Notes under the pieces: generated by a model
What the model saw: only the letters and a program-made list of their open reading frames with translations
Told to the model about the DNA's origin: nothing
Database searches by the model: none
Shown: piece after piece, positions 26,459 to 35,516 of the stretch
Layout of the letters: every line of letters starts with the position of its first letter
How positions within the stretch are numbered: the first letter of the stretch is position 1
Origin: Flavobacterium sp. UBA7665
Lineage (GTDB): Bacteria; Bacteroidota; Bacteroidia; Flavobacteriales; Flavobacteriaceae
DNA length: 64,000 nt
Direction of reading: 5' to 3'
Assembly (NCBI GenBank): GCA_002483285.1
Contig: DLHP01000033.1
Coordinates: 1-64,000, forward strand
Translations under genes and position numbers: made by a program

Positions 26459-29158
26459 ATGAAAAAATTATTACTGTTTTTGGCGATTGTGCTTTCTTTT
26501 GCGCAATTGTCTGCTCAAAAAAGCGGCATGTGGAGCAGGGCTTCGGTGGCTCAAATACCGCAATCAGCGAAGATCAGAACTACTGATTATTCTGAAAGAG
26601 AGCAATTTTACCAACTGAATGTCAATCAGTTGAGACAAGCCTTAACCAACGTTAACGACCGTTCTTCGGGACTGGCTGGTGTTGAAGTTTCATTTCCAAA
26701 TATAGATGGACAAATGGAGCAATTCATGGTTTGGGAAAATTCTAATTTTGCGCCAGAATTGCAAGCAAGATTTCCGCAGATCAGGGCCTATGTTGGGCAC
26801 AGCCTTGCAGACAGAAGCGCGACCATCAATTTTAGTTTGTCACCACTTGGTGTGCAAACGATGGTGTTAAGGGCTGATAATAATTCTGAGTTTATTGAAT
26901 CGTACACCAAAGACCGTTCGGTTTACGTGTTGTTTGATTCGAAAACCAGGATGACCAACCGTTTGCCTTTCAAGTGTGCTACCGTTGATCAAAGGTTGGT
27001 ACAAGACATCACAACAAATGGCGACGTCTTGAACCGTTCTAACGACCAAACCTACAAAACCATGCGTTTGGCTTTGTCTGTTGTGGGCGAGTATACGCAA
27101 TATTTCGGTGGGACCGTTGCAGGTGCCATGGCCGGAATGAACGCTTCGATGACCAGGGTGAATGGTGTACTTGAAAAAGATGTGGCCTTACACCTAAACA
27201 TGATTCCTAACAATGACCTTTTGGTGTATACCAATCCAAATACCGACCCGTATTCGGGAGCGGCCGCAGGTTCGGGCGGTGCTTGGAATGCGGAGGTGCA
27301 AAGTACCATTACTTCGGTGATTGGTGAAGCCAATTATGACATCGGACACTTATTTGGAGCCGATGGCGGTGGTGGAAACGCCGGTTGCATCGGTTGCGTT
27401 TGCGTCAGCCCAACTGCTCAAGTACCGCTCGGAAAAGGAAGCGCATTTACGTCTCCATACGATGCAATCCCTGCAGGAGACAATTATGATATCGACTACG
27501 TAGTGCATGAAATGGGGCACCAACTGGGCGCGACGCACACTTTTTCGAATGAGGTGGAGTCGGCAGGGTCGAATGTAGAGCCAGGCAGTGGATCTACTAT
27601 TATGGGTTATGCTGGAATTGTTGCTCCTGCTAATTTAAACGTGCAGGCGCATTCAGACGCTTACTATGTATACAAAAGCATTCAACAAATCCAAACCAAC
27701 CTGGCAGCTAAAACTTGTCCGGTGAGCGTGACGGTAAACAATACGCCGCCAACCGTTTCTGCGGGTGCAGATTTTACCATCCCTAAAGGCACCGCTTTTA
27801 TCTTAAAAGGAGTGGTTTCTGATGCGCAAGGTGATGCACTCACTTATTGCTGGGAGCAAAACAACAATGCGCCTGGCTCGCAATCGGGAGCAAACAGTAT
27901 TTGTTATGCTACCAAAACTACGGGTCCAAACTTCAGGTCGTTCTCGCCAACTACAACCCCCGATCGTTACATGCCAGCTTTCTCTAAGGTTTTGGCAGGA
28001 ACGCTCACCACAACTTGGGAATCGGTTAACACTACTGCAAGAACTTCAAGATATACCTTGACTGTTAGGGACAATAATGTTACCGGGCAGCAAACCAATA
28101 CCGATGAAGTACTCGTTACAACAAGCGGAACAGTCGGACCATTCGCCTTTACGTCTCAGAATACAACTTCAGCTTGGAATCTTGGCGAAAACCAAACCAT
28201 TACCTGGGATGTTAACAATACCAACACTTTGCCTGGTTCTGCCAACGTCAATATTAAATTGTCGACCGATGGCGGTTTGACTTTCCCATACATCCTGGCT
28301 GCAGACACGCCAAACGACGGTAGCGAGGTCATTGCTGTTCCTGATGTATCGCCATCATTGACTTGTAGGCTTTTGATTGAGCCAACCGGAAACGTTTATT
28401 ATGCCGTAAATTCAGCGAATTTTTACATTGGATACACCATCGTAACCAGTTGCAACACCTATACTTTCAATACGCCATTCGCTATTCCTAACGGTTCTAA
28501 TAGTTATACCGTAAAAAGTATCAATGTGCCAGCCGGAGGTATTATCAGTGACGTAAACATCACAGTGAATGCCACACACCCAAACCTCCAAAACTTAACT
28601 ATTGCGGTAATCAGGCCAAATGGAGGAACATTACAGCCGTTGTTCGCGCAACAATGTGCCGGAAACGCCGATATGAATGTAACTTTTGACCAACAAGGAG
28701 GCACTTTCACTTGTGCAAGCCCAACCGCCGGAACTTACGCACCGCCAACAGTGACCAACATGAATACTGCATTCAACGGTTTCAACCCAGTAGGAAACTG
28801 GCAATTTGGATTCAAGGACACGGTAGCTGGCGCAGATGCCGGAACTGTTAACTCTATTGCGCTTGAAGTTTGTTCGCAGACTACCATACTAAGTACACAA
28901 GATTTTGGTTTCGAAGGATTTGCCCTGTACCCGAATCCAAGCAACGGTACCTTTAAAGTGCAATTCAACTCGACTGCTTCAGGTAAAGTTAACGTAGCGG
29001 TGCACGACATGAGCGGCAGACGAATTTTTGATAGATCGTATGCCAACTCGGGATTGTTTGCAGAAGATATCCAATTGGGCAATGCGCAGGCAGGTGTTTA
29101 TTTGGTGTCGGTTACAGACGGAGCCAAAAAGATTGTTAAGCGAATTGTAATCCAGTAA
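26459..29158 (+). CDS. secreted reprolysin-like zinc metalloprotease, P-domain, T9SS sorting domain
   Basis: 899 residues: signal peptide (to about 20), propeptide (about 21-195), metzincin catalytic domain with HEMGHQLGATH at 350-360 (three zinc histidines, catalytic Glu351) and the Met-turn segment GSTIMGYAG about 30 residues later, then Ig/cadherin-like segments, a proprotein-convertase P-like domain (about 665-810, with NATHPNLQNLTIAVIRPNGG and GNWQFGFKDTVAGADAGTV), and a type A sorting domain (YPNPSNGTFKV... AGVYLVSV) ending VKRIVIQ. The cysteine-rich stretch GNAGCIGCVCVSP lies before the active site. Export should be by Sec then T9SS. The next gene is a tandem paralog with the same layout. 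Substrate unknown. Confidence 0.9.
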   Translation: MKKLLLFLAIVLSFAQLSAQKSGMWSRASVAQIPQSAKIRTTDYSEREQFYQLNVNQLRQALTNVNDRSSGLAGVEVSFPNIDGQMEQFMVWENSNFAPELQARFPQIRAYVGHSLADRSATINFSLSPLGVQTMVLRADNNSEFIESYTKDRSVYVLFDSKTRMTNRLPFKCATVDQRLVQDITTNGDVLNRSNDQTYKTMRLALSVVGEYTQYFGGTVAGAMAGMNASMTRVNGVLEKDVALHLNMIPNNDLLVYTNPNTDPYSGAAAGSGGAWNAEVQSTITSVIGEANYDIGHLFGADGGGGNAGCIGCVCVSPTAQVPLGKGSAFTSPYDAIPAGDNYDIDYVVHEMGHQLGATHTFSNEVESAGSNVEPGSGSTIMGYAGIVAPANLNVQAHSDAYYVYKSIQQIQTNLAAKTCPVSVTVNNTPPTVSAGADFTIPKGTAFILKGVVSDAQGDALTYCWEQNNNAPGSQSGANSICYATKTTGPNFRSFSPTTTPDRYMPAFSKVLAGTLTTTWESVNTTARTSRYTLTVRDNNVTGQQTNTDEVLVTTSGTVGPFAFTSQNTTSAWNLGENQTITWDVNNTNTLPGSANVNIKLSTDGGLTFPYILAADTPNDGSEVIAVPDVSPSLTCRLLIEPTGNVYYAVNSANFYIGYTIVTSCNTYTFNTPFAIPNGSNSYTVKSINVPAGGIISDVNITVNATHPNLQNLTIAVIRPNGGTLQPLFAQQCAGNADMNVTFDQQGGTFTCASPTAGTYAPPTVTNMNTAFNGFNPVGNWQFGFKDTVAGADAGTVNSIALEVCSQTTILSTQDFGFEGFALYPNPSNGTFKVQFNSTASGKVNVAVHDMSGRRIFDRSYANSGLFAEDIQLGNAQAGVYLVSVTDGAKKIVKRIVIQ

Positions 29159-29180
29159 TTTACAAATCACAAATATTTAA

Positions 29181-29207
29181 AGCGTCTCTTTTCGGGACGC
29201 TTTTTTT
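29181..29207 (+). terminator. terminator between the two metalloprotease genes
   Basis: AGCGTCTC (29181-29188) pairs with GGGACGCT (29194-29201), followed by seven T. It means the second protease gene probably has its own promoter; TAACTTTA at 29210-29217 is a weak -7 candidate. Confidence 0.85.
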
Positions 29208-29240
29208 ATTAACTTTACTGTCCTAATAACCAATCTCCTA

Positions 29241-31931
29241 TTGACTATGAAAAAAATGTTACTCCTGCTTGTTGCCATTTTCATGACTTTGGGCGCCTTT
29301 GCGCAGCAGTCGATTTGGCAAAAAATCAAACCCGAACAGGCAACTTCAGAAAAGTTGCATCGCGATTCCAATCCGTCTAAATTCTTAGTATACGCGCTCA
29401 ATATGGACGCGCTCAAGCAACAATTGCAAACCGCACCTTCAAGGCTAAGCAATACAGAATCCAATACGATTGTGTCTTTCCCGACTCCTCAAGGCGAACT
29501 GCAAAGATTTAGGATTTACGAGGCCTCGATCATGAATCCTGAACTTGCTTCGAGATTCACAGACATTCAATCGTATGTGGGAATCGGTCTCGATGATAAA
29601 TCGGCCACGATTCGTTTCAGTACGACCTTATTTGGTTTGCACACCATGACTTTCTCTGGTGTTCAGGGTACATCTTTCATCGATCCGTATACGGTAGACA
29701 AAAAGAACTACATGGTCTTTAATAAGGCCGACCTGACCACTACCAAAAGTTTTGAATGCGGTGTACTAGACACGCCCGACAATCTTGTCGAGGACATAGA
29801 TGTTCAGGGGCCGTTGTATCGTGTGAATAACAGCTTGTTCAAGACCTTCAGGCTTGCTTTGTCGTGTACTATAGAATATGCGGCTTTCCACGTCAACGCG
29901 GCGGGCTTAGGCGGCGGCACACTTATCCAGAAAAAGGCCGCAGTATTGGCTGCTATGGTTGTCACGATGACCAGGGTTAACGGGGTTTTTGAAAAGGACA
30001 TGTCGATGACCTTGCAACTCATTGCCAATAACGACGCCATTATCAATATCACGTCAGATAATTTGGATAATAATAATAATGCCAATGTTCTTTTACAACA
30101 GAACCAGGATTTTATTGATTCGGTAATCGGAAATGCCAATTATGACATCGGTCACGTTGCCACGACAGGCGGTGGAGGTGTGGCTTCGCAAGGGCCTTGC
30201 CAACCAACATCTAAGGCGAAAGGGGTAACCGGTTTACCCTCACCGGTAGGCGACGAGTATGATATTGATTTTGTTGCGCACGAAATGGGACACCAATTTG
30301 GCGCTTCGCACACCTTTAACGGCGATGCCGAAAACTGCGGTGGAGGAAATCGCGTGACTTCATCAGCTTACGAGCCGGGTAGCGGAACGACCATCATGGG
30401 TTATGCAGGAATTTGTGCACCACAGAATGTTCAAAACAACTCAGATGCTTATTACCATGCCAGAAGCATCATCCAAATGAGCGCTTATTTGGTTAATAAT
30501 GACAATTGCTCGGTGTCGGTGCCAAGCGGTAATACGCCGCCAACGGTGAGCGCCGGAGCCAATTATACGATTCCTTACGGGACTGCTTTTGTATTGACGG
30601 GATCAGCTACCGACGCTGAAAATCAAGCCGGATTGACCTATTGCTGGGAACAGTACAATTTTAATATTTCAACACAACCACCTGTGGCTTCCAGTGCAAC
30701 AGGTCCTAATTTCAGGTCTTTCAACCCGACCGTTTCCCCGAGTAGGTATTTCCCGAGATTTCAAGATGTCCTGGCCAACAACCTTACCCCAACCTGGGAA
30801 GTTGTCCCCAACGTTGCCCGAATTATGACGTTTTCTCTCGTGGCACGTGACAACCAAACGGTAAACGGCGGACAAACCGAAAGGGCTACAATGAATGTGA
30901 CCTTTGCCAATACCGGGCCTTTCAAAGTGACTTCGCAAGCCACGCTCGAAGCTTGGCCACAAGGCTCGTCGCAAACCGTAACCTGGGATGTGGCAGGAAC
31001 AACGGCAAATGGCATCAACACTGCCAATGTCAATATACGTATGTCTATTGATGGCGGGGCGACCTTCCCGATTATGCTTGCCGCCAACACGCCAAACGAC
31101 GGGTCTGAAGCGATTACCACGCCCAATTTCACCTCACAAACCTGCAGAATCTTGATTGAAGCGGTAGACAATATATTCTATGCTGTAAACAGTGCGACTT
31201 TCTATGTGGGATACCAATTGGTGACTACTTGTCGCACGTACACATTCAATACGCCTTTTGCGGTGCCAAACGGTTCTAATTCTTATACCGTTAAAACTAT
31301 CAATGTACCGGATCCGGGCGTAATCAGCGATGTAAATATCACCATCAATGCCACGCACCCCAACCTGCAAAACCTTACCATGGCTGTAATCAGGCCAAAC
31401 GGAGGAACCCTGAGCACGTTGTTTACCCAACAATGTTCAGGCAATGCAGATATGAATGTGACCTTTGACGCGCAAGGAAGCCCTTTTACCTGTGCAAGCC
31501 CCACCGTAGGGACTTATGTTCCGGCATCGGGATACAACCTGAATCTCATGAATGGTTTTAATCCGGTAGGGAACTGGCAGTTTGGGTTCAAGGACAATGT
31601 GGCCGGAGCCGATTCGGGAACAATCAATTCGATAACCCTTGAGGTTTGTTCGCAATCGTTACTAGCAGTTTCAGATTATGAATTTGAGAATTTTGCGTTG
31701 TATCCGAATCCGAACAAAGGTAACTTTACCGTACAGTTCGAATCGCGATCAGGCAATAAAATCAATATAGCGATTCACGATATGAGCGGTAGAAAAATCT
31801 TCGACAAGCACTACAACAACAACGGATTGTTTGCTCAGGATTTGCAACTCGATAATGCGCAAGCCGGCGTTTATCTGGTATCAATTACCGATGGCAGTAA
31901 AAGGACCGTAAAACGCATCGTTGTTCAATAA
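29241..31931 (+). CDS. second reprolysin-like zinc metalloprotease, paralog of the gene at 26459
   Basis: 896 residues with the same layout as its upstream neighbour: signal peptide (MKKMLLLLVAIFMTLGAFAQ), propeptide, metzincin domain with HEMGHQFGASH at 347-357 and the Met-turn segment GTTIMGYAG, Ig-like linker, P-domain (NATHPNLQNLTMAVIRPNGG) and a type A sorting domain ending VKRIVVQ. An in-frame ATG two codons downstream (29247) is an equally good start. The P-domain and sorting domain are nearly the same as in the paralog, while the propeptide and the region before HExxH have diverged, which suggests different partners or substrates after a tandem duplication. Confidence 0.9.
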   Translation: MTMKKMLLLLVAIFMTLGAFAQQSIWQKIKPEQATSEKLHRDSNPSKFLVYALNMDALKQQLQTAPSRLSNTESNTIVSFPTPQGELQRFRIYEASIMNPELASRFTDIQSYVGIGLDDKSATIRFSTTLFGLHTMTFSGVQGTSFIDPYTVDKKNYMVFNKADLTTTKSFECGVLDTPDNLVEDIDVQGPLYRVNNSLFKTFRLALSCTIEYAAFHVNAAGLGGGTLIQKKAAVLAAMVVTMTRVNGVFEKDMSMTLQLIANNDAIINITSDNLDNNNNANVLLQQNQDFIDSVIGNANYDIGHVATTGGGGVASQGPCQPTSKAKGVTGLPSPVGDEYDIDFVAHEMGHQFGASHTFNGDAENCGGGNRVTSSAYEPGSGTTIMGYAGICAPQNVQNNSDAYYHARSIIQMSAYLVNNDNCSVSVPSGNTPPTVSAGANYTIPYGTAFVLTGSATDAENQAGLTYCWEQYNFNISTQPPVASSATGPNFRSFNPTVSPSRYFPRFQDVLANNLTPTWEVVPNVARIMTFSLVARDNQTVNGGQTERATMNVTFANTGPFKVTSQATLEAWPQGSSQTVTWDVAGTTANGINTANVNIRMSIDGGATFPIMLAANTPNDGSEAITTPNFTSQTCRILIEAVDNIFYAVNSATFYVGYQLVTTCRTYTFNTPFAVPNGSNSYTVKTINVPDPGVISDVNITINATHPNLQNLTMAVIRPNGGTLSTLFTQQCSGNADMNVTFDAQGSPFTCASPTVGTYVPASGYNLNLMNGFNPVGNWQFGFKDNVAGADSGTINSITLEVCSQSLLAVSDYEFENFALYPNPNKGNFTVQFESRSGNKINIAIHDMSGRKIFDKHYNNNGLFAQDLQLDNAQAGVYLVSITDGSKRTVKRIVVQ

Positions 31932-31952
31932 ACAAGAGTGAAATAAAAAACA

Positions 31953-31980
31953 AAACGCCCGCATATCGCGGGCGTTTTTT
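31953..31980. terminator. bidirectional terminator between metalloprotease and lipoprotein genes
   Basis: AACGCCCGC (31954-31962) pairs with GCGGGCGTT (31968-31976), with A before and T after. It ends both convergent transcripts. Confidence 0.9.
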
Positions 31981-32488
31981 ATTTGAGTTGGAATGCGAGT
32001 GATTTAATGACCTGCGGCACTTCACTGACTTCAAATTCAAGCAAGCCCGTTTTCGCGGTTTTGCTGCCGTTGATGTTGAGCGCGCCTTTCTCAACCTTGT
32101 AATAACCGGTTTGGCCTTTGCAGAAACAGAACCGGCCGTAAAGCATTTTAATGTTTTGCAATGATTTATCGGTTAGGATTACCGCATCGGGGTTTTGCCC
32201 GATTTCAAAAATTACTTCCTCGCGATAGCCGCCATCCTGGATATCGCCTTTTACATTACGGGAAAATTCGTATTTGATGACGTTCGTTGCCGCACTTTCG
32301 GAGAGTTCATAATAGTCGTTGCCAAACGCGTCTTTTTTGAGCTCGATTCCTTTGTTTTTGATAAGTTCAATGGTGCACTTTGAATTTTTCGGACAATCGC
32401 CTGTGAGCGCAACGGTAGTCACCACGGCTTGTTTTTGCGCGCTGCACGCCAACAACATAAAGCTAAAAATCGCAATTGTTTTTTTCAT
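31979..32488 (-). CDS. putative lipoprotein of unknown function
   Basis: 169 residues with a lipoprotein signal: MKKTIAIFSFMLLACSAQ, with the lipobox cysteine at residue 15. The mature part is a small alpha/beta domain with NVKGDIQDGGYREEVIFEI and a cysteine pair in GRFCFCKGQTGYYKVEKG. I do not recognise the family. It starts two bases after the pth stop, so the two genes form an operon, although the products have no obvious link. It is convergent with the metalloprotease gene and shares its terminator. Confidence 0.75.
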   Translation of the reverse strand: MKKTIAIFSFMLLACSAQKQAVVTTVALTGDCPKNSKCTIELIKNKGIELKKDAFGNDYYELSESAATNVIKYEFSRNVKGDIQDGGYREEVIFEIGQNPDAVILTDKSLQNIKMLYGRFCFCKGQTGYYKVEKGALNINGSKTAKTGLLEFEVSEVPQVIKSLAFQLK

Positions 32489-32490
32489 TA

Positions 32491-33105
32491 TTACTTGCCG
32501 TTAAAAGTAGTCATCGTGTTTTCAAGCCCGGCTGTCCCGAATGAGCGGATAATCTCGCTGGCCAACGCGAGCCTTTCGGGCAATTTCGCACGTTCTTGCT
32601 CGTCCCAGTCGCCCAGAACGTAGTTGGCCTGTTGGCCTTTCTTGAACTCATCGCTAATCCCAAACCTAAAACGCGTGTAATTTTGCGTATTGAGCACGAG
32701 GTTGATGTTTTTTAGTCCGTTGTGTCCGCCGTCACTGCCTTTGGGTTTGATGCGGATGGTCCCGAACGGAAGGTTCAAGTCATCGGTAATCACCATGAGG
32801 TTTTCTTGTGGAATGTTTTCTTTATCGAGCCAGTATTGCACGGCCTTTCCACTCAGGTTCATATAGGTATTGGGCTTGAGCAGAAAAAACGTACGGCCCT
32901 TGAATTTGTACTGGGCCAAAGCACCAAGTCTCACGGTTTCAAATGACAGCGATTCTTTCTCAGCAAGAAAGTCAAGCACCCTGAAACCGATGTTGTGCCG
33001 CGTATTGACATATTCAGCGCCGATGTTCCCGAGTCCGACGATTAAGTACTTCTTCATATAGTCTGTTGGTTCTTTGGTTTGGAATAGATTGGTGAGCCAT
33101 TTCAT
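32491..33105 (-). CDS. pth: peptidyl-tRNA hydrolase Pth
   Basis: Recycles tRNA from peptidyl-tRNA released by stalled ribosomes. Family motifs are all present: GLGNIGAEYVNTRHNIGF (with the catalytic-site N and H), LLKPNTYMNLSGKAV, DDLNLPFG, and KGSDGGHNGLKNI. The start at 33105 gives 204 residues with a short N-terminal extension (MKWLTNLFQTKEP) before the core MKKYLIVGLG; the internal ATG 16 codons on is the alternative. A perfect -7 box TATCTTTG ends four bases before the 33105 ATG, which favours this start and a leaderless mRNA. It is followed by the lipoprotein gene. Confidence 0.95.
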   Translation of the reverse strand: MKWLTNLFQTKEPTDYMKKYLIVGLGNIGAEYVNTRHNIGFRVLDFLAEKESLSFETVRLGALAQYKFKGRTFFLLKPNTYMNLSGKAVQYWLDKENIPQENLMVITDDLNLPFGTIRIKPKGSDGGHNGLKNINLVLNTQNYTRFRFGISDEFKKGQQANYVLGDWDEQERAKLPERLALASEIIRSFGTAGLENTMTTFNGK

Positions 33106-33109
33106 GAGG

Positions 33110-33117
33110 CAAAGATA
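33110..33117 (-). promoter_or_regulatory. -7 box of pth, implying a leaderless mRNA
   Basis: The minus strand reads TATCTTTG then CCTC and the ATG. Transcription in this group begins a few bases after the -7 box, so the mRNA should begin at or next to the start codon. Confidence 0.65.
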
Positions 33118-33120
33118 GGA

Positions 33121-33160
33121 AAAGTCGAAAGGTGAAAGTCGAAAGTCGAAAGAGAAAAGC
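33121..33160. repeat. GTCGAAAG simple-sequence tract
   Basis: Imperfect tandem copies of GTCGAAAG upstream of pth. Similar purine/pyrimidine tracts (CTTTCGACTTTCGAC type) lie at 33340-33372, 34183-34216 and 59072-59100, and TCTAAAG tandem copies at 59021-59050. Confidence 0.6.
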
Positions 33161-33177
33161 ACCAGGAAAGACGGATG

Positions 33178-33274
33178 CTTGCGTTAGCGGTTGAAGCGGT
33201 TATCCTTTTAGGGTCGTAGTGCAACGGAGGCCCTAAAAGATAATAGCGGAAGGCGCGGCCGCAGGCAACGCCCA
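33178..33274 (-). repeat. dispersed hairpin repeat, copy B (inverted)
   Basis: Reverse-oriented copy of the element at 34048-34164. The core stem is TTTTAGGG pairing with CCCTAAAA, with AGCGGTTATCC on one side and GATAATAGCGGAAGGCGCGG on the other. It flanks rplY on the downstream side. Confidence 0.75.
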
Positions 33275-33280
33275 AAAATA

Positions 33281-33310
33281 AAAAAACCCCGTCTTTCGAC
33301 GAGGTTTCTT
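33281..33310 (-). terminator. terminator of rplY
   Basis: AACCCCGTC (33285-33293) pairs with GACGAGGTT (33298-33306), a tetraloop hairpin followed on the minus strand by a T run. Confidence 0.85.
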
Positions 33311-33368
33311 AAAGGATATAATTTGAAAGGTTTGAATGTCTTTCGACTTTCGACTTTTCTCTTTCGAC

Positions 33369-33980
33369 TTACTTTTTCTTTCCTTTTGCAGGAGCTCCTT
33401 TTGCTGCTTTCGCTGCTTCCTGAGCTGCCTTCATAGCCGCACGTGAAATTCTCACTTGAGCCACTACGGTGTTGTCTGGGTGCATCAATTTGTAGTTTGC
33501 GGTTGGCAATGCAGTAACATACAATTTGTTACCCATTTCCATTGGCGTGATGTCTGCCTCGATAAAATCAGGCAAGTCTTTTGGCAACGCTTTTACTTTA
33601 AGTTTGCGTTGGTTGAGACGTAAAACACCTCCTAAAAGTACACCTGGAGAAACTCCGGTTACTTTTACAGGTACTTCCATCATGATTTCTTTTTTGTCAT
33701 CCAACTGGAAGAAATCCATGTGCAAAATACGGTCAGATACCGGGTGTACCTGAATGTCCTGCAAGATGGCGTTGTACGATTTACCACCGGCCTCGATCAC
33801 AACAGTGTGCGCGTTTGGGGTGTAAACCAAGTTTTTAAATGCTTTTTCTTCTGCTGAGAAATGCATTGGTTTGTCTCCTCCGTATAACACGCAAGGAACC
33901 AATCCAGCATCACGTAAAGCTTTCGTTGCCGACTTGCCCACGCTTTCTCTTTCTGATCCTTTAATCGTAATCGATTTCAT
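33369..33980 (-). CDS. rplY: 50S ribosomal protein L25/general stress protein Ctc
   Basis: Binds 5S rRNA in the large ribosomal subunit. The 203 residues cover the N-terminal L25 domain (about 1-95: ITIKGSERESVGKSATKALR, VPCVLYGG, MHFSAEEKAFKNLVY, AILQDIQVHPVSDRILHMDF) and the C-terminal TL5/Ctc domain (VPVKVTGVSPGVLLGG, DFIEADITPMEMG), then a Lys/Ala-rich tail. This long form is usual in Bacteroidota. It sits between prs and pth and is bracketed by two inverted copies of the dispersed hairpin repeat. Confidence 0.95.
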   Translation of the reverse strand: MKSITIKGSERESVGKSATKALRDAGLVPCVLYGGDKPMHFSAEEKAFKNLVYTPNAHTVVIEAGGKSYNAILQDIQVHPVSDRILHMDFFQLDDKKEIMMEVPVKVTGVSPGVLLGGVLRLNQRKLKVKALPKDLPDFIEADITPMEMGNKLYVTALPTANYKLMHPDNTVVAQVRISRAAMKAAQEAAKAAKGAPAKGKKK

Positions 33981-34047
33981 TGTAAATAATATATAGTTAA
34001 TAAAAAATTCAATTGATAATTAACAATTAATAATTGATAATTATTTT

Positions 34048-34164
34048 GGGCGTTGCCTACGGCCGCGCTTTCCGCTTTTATCTTTTGTTTGCTGCGCCTG
34101 TTCGCTATCGCTCGAGTCTTTTGTCACAAAAGGATAACCGCTTCTATCGCTAACGCGGGCACTC
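34048..34164 (+). repeat. dispersed hairpin repeat, copy C
   Basis: Starts GGGCGTTGCC (as copy B does on the other strand). The core stem is TTTTGT pairing with ACAAAA around a GC-rich variable loop, flanked by GCTTTCCGCTTTTATC and GGATAACCGCTTCTATCGC. It lies between rplY and prs. Bases 34183-34216 beyond it are a pyrimidine tract. Confidence 0.75.
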
Positions 34165-34224
34165 ATATTCTCAACGTCTCTTCGGTCTTTCGACTTTGGA
34201 TTTTCTCCTTTTGACTGGCGTAGC

Positions 34225-35166
34225 CTACATCAAAAACTTCCCGCTGATCGAGTTGTTGTGCTGCACCATCTTCATCACATCGGCAAAAAGCGGCGCACAA
34301 CTCACCACCCTTATTTTGTTGGATTCCTTCTTGAGTGGGATTGAATCGGTTACGATCAATTCCAGCAATTGGGAATTCTCTATTTTTTCATAAGCTTCTC
34401 CCGATAGGATTGCGTGGGTACAAATGGCACGTACGCTTAAAGCTCCTTTTTCAATCATTAAATCTGCCGCCTTGGCGAGCGTTCCTCCGGTGTCGATCAT
34501 GTCGTCTACCAGAATCACGTTGCGGCCTTTGACTTCCCCGATGAGTTCCATCGTATCAATCACATTCGCGGCGCGACGTTGCTTGTAACAGATCACCACA
34601 TCCGACTCGAGATACTTGGAGTACGCATAAGCCCTCTTAGAGCCACCCATATCCGGCGATGCAATCGTCAGGTTGTCGAGTTTCAGGCTTCTTACATACG
34701 GCAAAAATATCGTCGATGCAAAAAGGTGGTCCACCGGTTTTTCAAAGAATCCCTGGATCTGGTCGGCGTGCAAGTCCATGGTCATGATTCTTGTGGCACC
34801 GGCAGCATCGAGCAGGTTGGCTACCAATTTGGCTCCGATTGGAACCCGTGGTTTGTCTTTTCTGTCCTGTCTGGCCCAACCAAAGTACGGAATCACAGCG
34901 GTTACGTGTCTGGCTGAGGCGCGTTTTGCCGCATCGATCATGAGCAAAAGTTCCATCAGGTTGTCGGCGCTCGGGAATGTAGAGCAGACAATAAAAACAC
35001 GCAATCCCCTTATCGATTCTTCGTAAGAAGGCTGGAATTCACCATCACTATATTTTGAGAACGTTACTTTACCCAGCGGAACACCGTATTTCTCGGCGAT
35101 CATTTCTGCCAGGTGTACACTTTGCGAACACGCAAATATCTTTGCTTCCGGTTCTTGGTGCGGCAT
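34225..35166 (-). CDS. prs: ribose-phosphate pyrophosphokinase Prs
   Basis: Makes PRPP from ribose-5-phosphate and ATP for nucleotide, His and Trp synthesis. Signatures: KIFACSQSVHLAEMIAEKYG at the N-terminus, SDGEFQPSYEESIRG, the PRPP loop DDMIDTGGTL, and PYFGWARQDRKDKPR (the ATP flexible loop). The ATG at 35166 (MPHQEPEAKIF) gives the usual 313 residues; an in-frame ATG at 35217 would add 17 atypical residues. A -7-like TAAATTTG is found at the complement of 35287-35294. Confidence 0.95.
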   Translation of the reverse strand: MPHQEPEAKIFACSQSVHLAEMIAEKYGVPLGKVTFSKYSDGEFQPSYEESIRGLRVFIVCSTFPSADNLMELLLMIDAAKRASARHVTAVIPYFGWARQDRKDKPRVPIGAKLVANLLDAAGATRIMTMDLHADQIQGFFEKPVDHLFASTIFLPYVRSLKLDNLTIASPDMGGSKRAYAYSKYLESDVVICYKQRRAANVIDTMELIGEVKGRNVILVDDMIDTGGTLAKAADLMIEKGALSVRAICTHAILSGEAYEKIENSQLLELIVTDSIPLKKESNKIRVVSCAPLFADVMKMVQHNNSISGKFLM

Positions 35167-35286
35167 TTTAGTTAGTTGTTTTTGTCCGTTGCATTTGGTA
35201 AAATTTGGCTTCGACATGCGTCTTAGCTTCTTGCTTATAAAGGCCTCGGATGTAGTTAGTTAGTTGTGTGTTGCGTTACCGCGGTG

Positions 35287-35294
35287 CAAATTTA
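35287..35294 (-). promoter_or_regulatory. -7 box of prs
   Basis: The minus strand reads TAAATTTG about 120 bases before the chosen prs start. No well-spaced -33 TTG is seen. Confidence 0.4.
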
Positions 35295-35360
35295 GGAATA
35301 AAAACCAAGTATGAAAGGATATTTTTGAGTTATTTCTTTAGAATATGTAATATTATTTTT

Positions 35361-35368
35361 TACATTTG
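35361..35368 (+). promoter_or_regulatory. -7 box of tRNA-Leu
   Basis: TACATTTG lies about 70 bases before the tRNA 5' end, consistent with transcription of a short precursor. Confidence 0.45.
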
Positions 35369-35436
35369 CACCGTGTTTTACAGCAAGCAATTGCTTAAAG
35401 CGACAAAATCAACTGTTGTTGGTTTTTGTCTGTCAA

Positions 35437-35516
35437 GCCCGGATGGCGGAATTGGTAGACGCGCTGGTCTCAAACACCTGTGGGAAACCGTGCCGGTTCG
35501 ACTCCGGCTCCGGGTA
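35437..35516 (+). tRNA. tRNA-Leu (anticodon CAA)
   Basis: Acceptor GCCCGGA pairs with TCCGGGT, discriminator A, no encoded CCA. The D-arm region is GCGGAATTGGTAGACGC. The anticodon loop is CTCAAAC, giving CAA, which reads UUG. The class II variable arm (TGGG...CCGT) and the T-arm GCCGG TTCGACT CCGGC are clear. One T-T mismatch is seen in the anticodon stem. The tRNA marks the left edge of the island: its 3' half is overlapped antisense by the recombinase gene, and its last 12 bases plus one base are repeated at 49817-49829. Confidence 0.93.
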
